Assembly: GCA_002371335.1 (NCBI GenBank)
Contig: DFHP01000132.1
Coordinates: forward strand, 1 to 32,300
From: Eubacterium sp. UBA3720
Lineage (GTDB): Bacteria; Bacillota; Clostridia; Lachnospirales; Lachnospiraceae
Direction: 5' to 3'
DNA: 32,300 bases
The position numbers and the translations under genes were made by a program. The notes below the pieces were generated by a model, which was not told the origin of the DNA, did no database searches, and saw only the letters and a program-made list of their open reading frames with translations. Positions 32,235 to 32,300 of the stretch are shown here, piece after piece. Position 1 is the stretch's first letter, and the number at the start of each line of letters is the position of its first letter.

Positions 32235-32300
32235 TCATTTCTTTCCTCTGCGCACATTTTCCAGTTTTCTGGAAACATCTTCCGGCGCGCTGTCGAGAAG
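32235..32300 (-). CDS. Possible C-terminal end of an unidentified protein (runs off right edge)
   Basis: The minus strand from the window edge is open for 21 codons, ending ...DVSRKLENVRRGKK and TGA. The composition (amphipathic, basic end) looks like a real protein C-terminus more than the other two frames do, but 21 residues are too few to identify a family. A 15-codon frame overlaps its stop codon (ATGA) and probably means nothing. Confidence 0.35.
   Translation of the reverse strand, partial: LLDSAPEDVSRKLENVRRGKK

Noticed and set aside
1..32300. CRISPR arrays, tRNA/rRNA genes, toxin-antitoxin or phage-defence systems
   Set aside because: No regularly spaced repeats, no cloverleaf sequence and no defence-family motifs seen on either strand.

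Overview
The window is a 32.3 kb stretch of chromosomal core genome from a low-to-mid GC Firmicute. The best guess is a gut Lachnospiraceae (class Clostridia). The grounds are protein style, gene order (rpmF, plsX, rnc, smc, ftsY; a UPF0210/UPF0237 pair), strong AGGAGG-type ribosome binding sites with sigma-A promoters, and a dispersed intergenic repeat that I recall, without being able to check, from this family. All 27 protein genes I accept lie on the minus strand, so transcription runs from high to low coordinates. I see no tRNA, rRNA, CRISPR array, integrase, transposase or phage gene. No gene-free stretch exceeds 300 bp.

In transcription order (right to left): an unidentified gene tail at the right edge; rpsF-rpsR with promoter and terminator, but no ssb between them; repeat element C; a SEDS cell-wall polymerase (FtsW/RodA/SpoVE type); acpP with its own promoter and terminator; a degenerate sirtuin; repeat element B. 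Next comes gltX, a UvrD-type helicase, a small zinc-motif membrane protein, polA, coaE and a YycJ-type metallohydrolase, closely packed or overlapping. Then come an ACT protein, UPF0210 and tmcAL, followed by ackA and rpmF, each with its own promoter.

After the rpmF terminator and repeat element A, a near-consensus promoter drives a lipoprotein gene, then plsX-rnc-smc-ftsY-ilvA-queH-argH, probably as one long transcription unit. asd has a candidate promoter and a terminator. topB and a left-handed beta-helix protein form a pair. The window ends inside eno, which has its own promoter.

Functionally this is housekeeping: translation (rpsF, rpsR, rpmF, gltX, tmcAL, queH), DNA replication, repair and segregation (polA, helicase, topB, smc), envelope and lipid synthesis (SEDS protein, plsX, acpP), protein targeting (ftsY), central metabolism (ackA, eno, coaE) and amino acids (asd, argH, ilvA). 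The most unusual features are: (1) a repeat family whose two long copies carry a 19-bp palindrome with a 5-nt loop, placed exactly 3 nt after the terminator stem of a ribosomal-protein gene, the two palindromes differing at five base pairs that are all compensated; (2) a sirtuin homologue that keeps its zinc cysteines but has lost the NAD-binding signature and the catalytic histidine; and (3) departures from expected gene order (ssb missing, acpP and the DUF177 gene missing from the plsX cluster, a lipoprotein gene inserted there).
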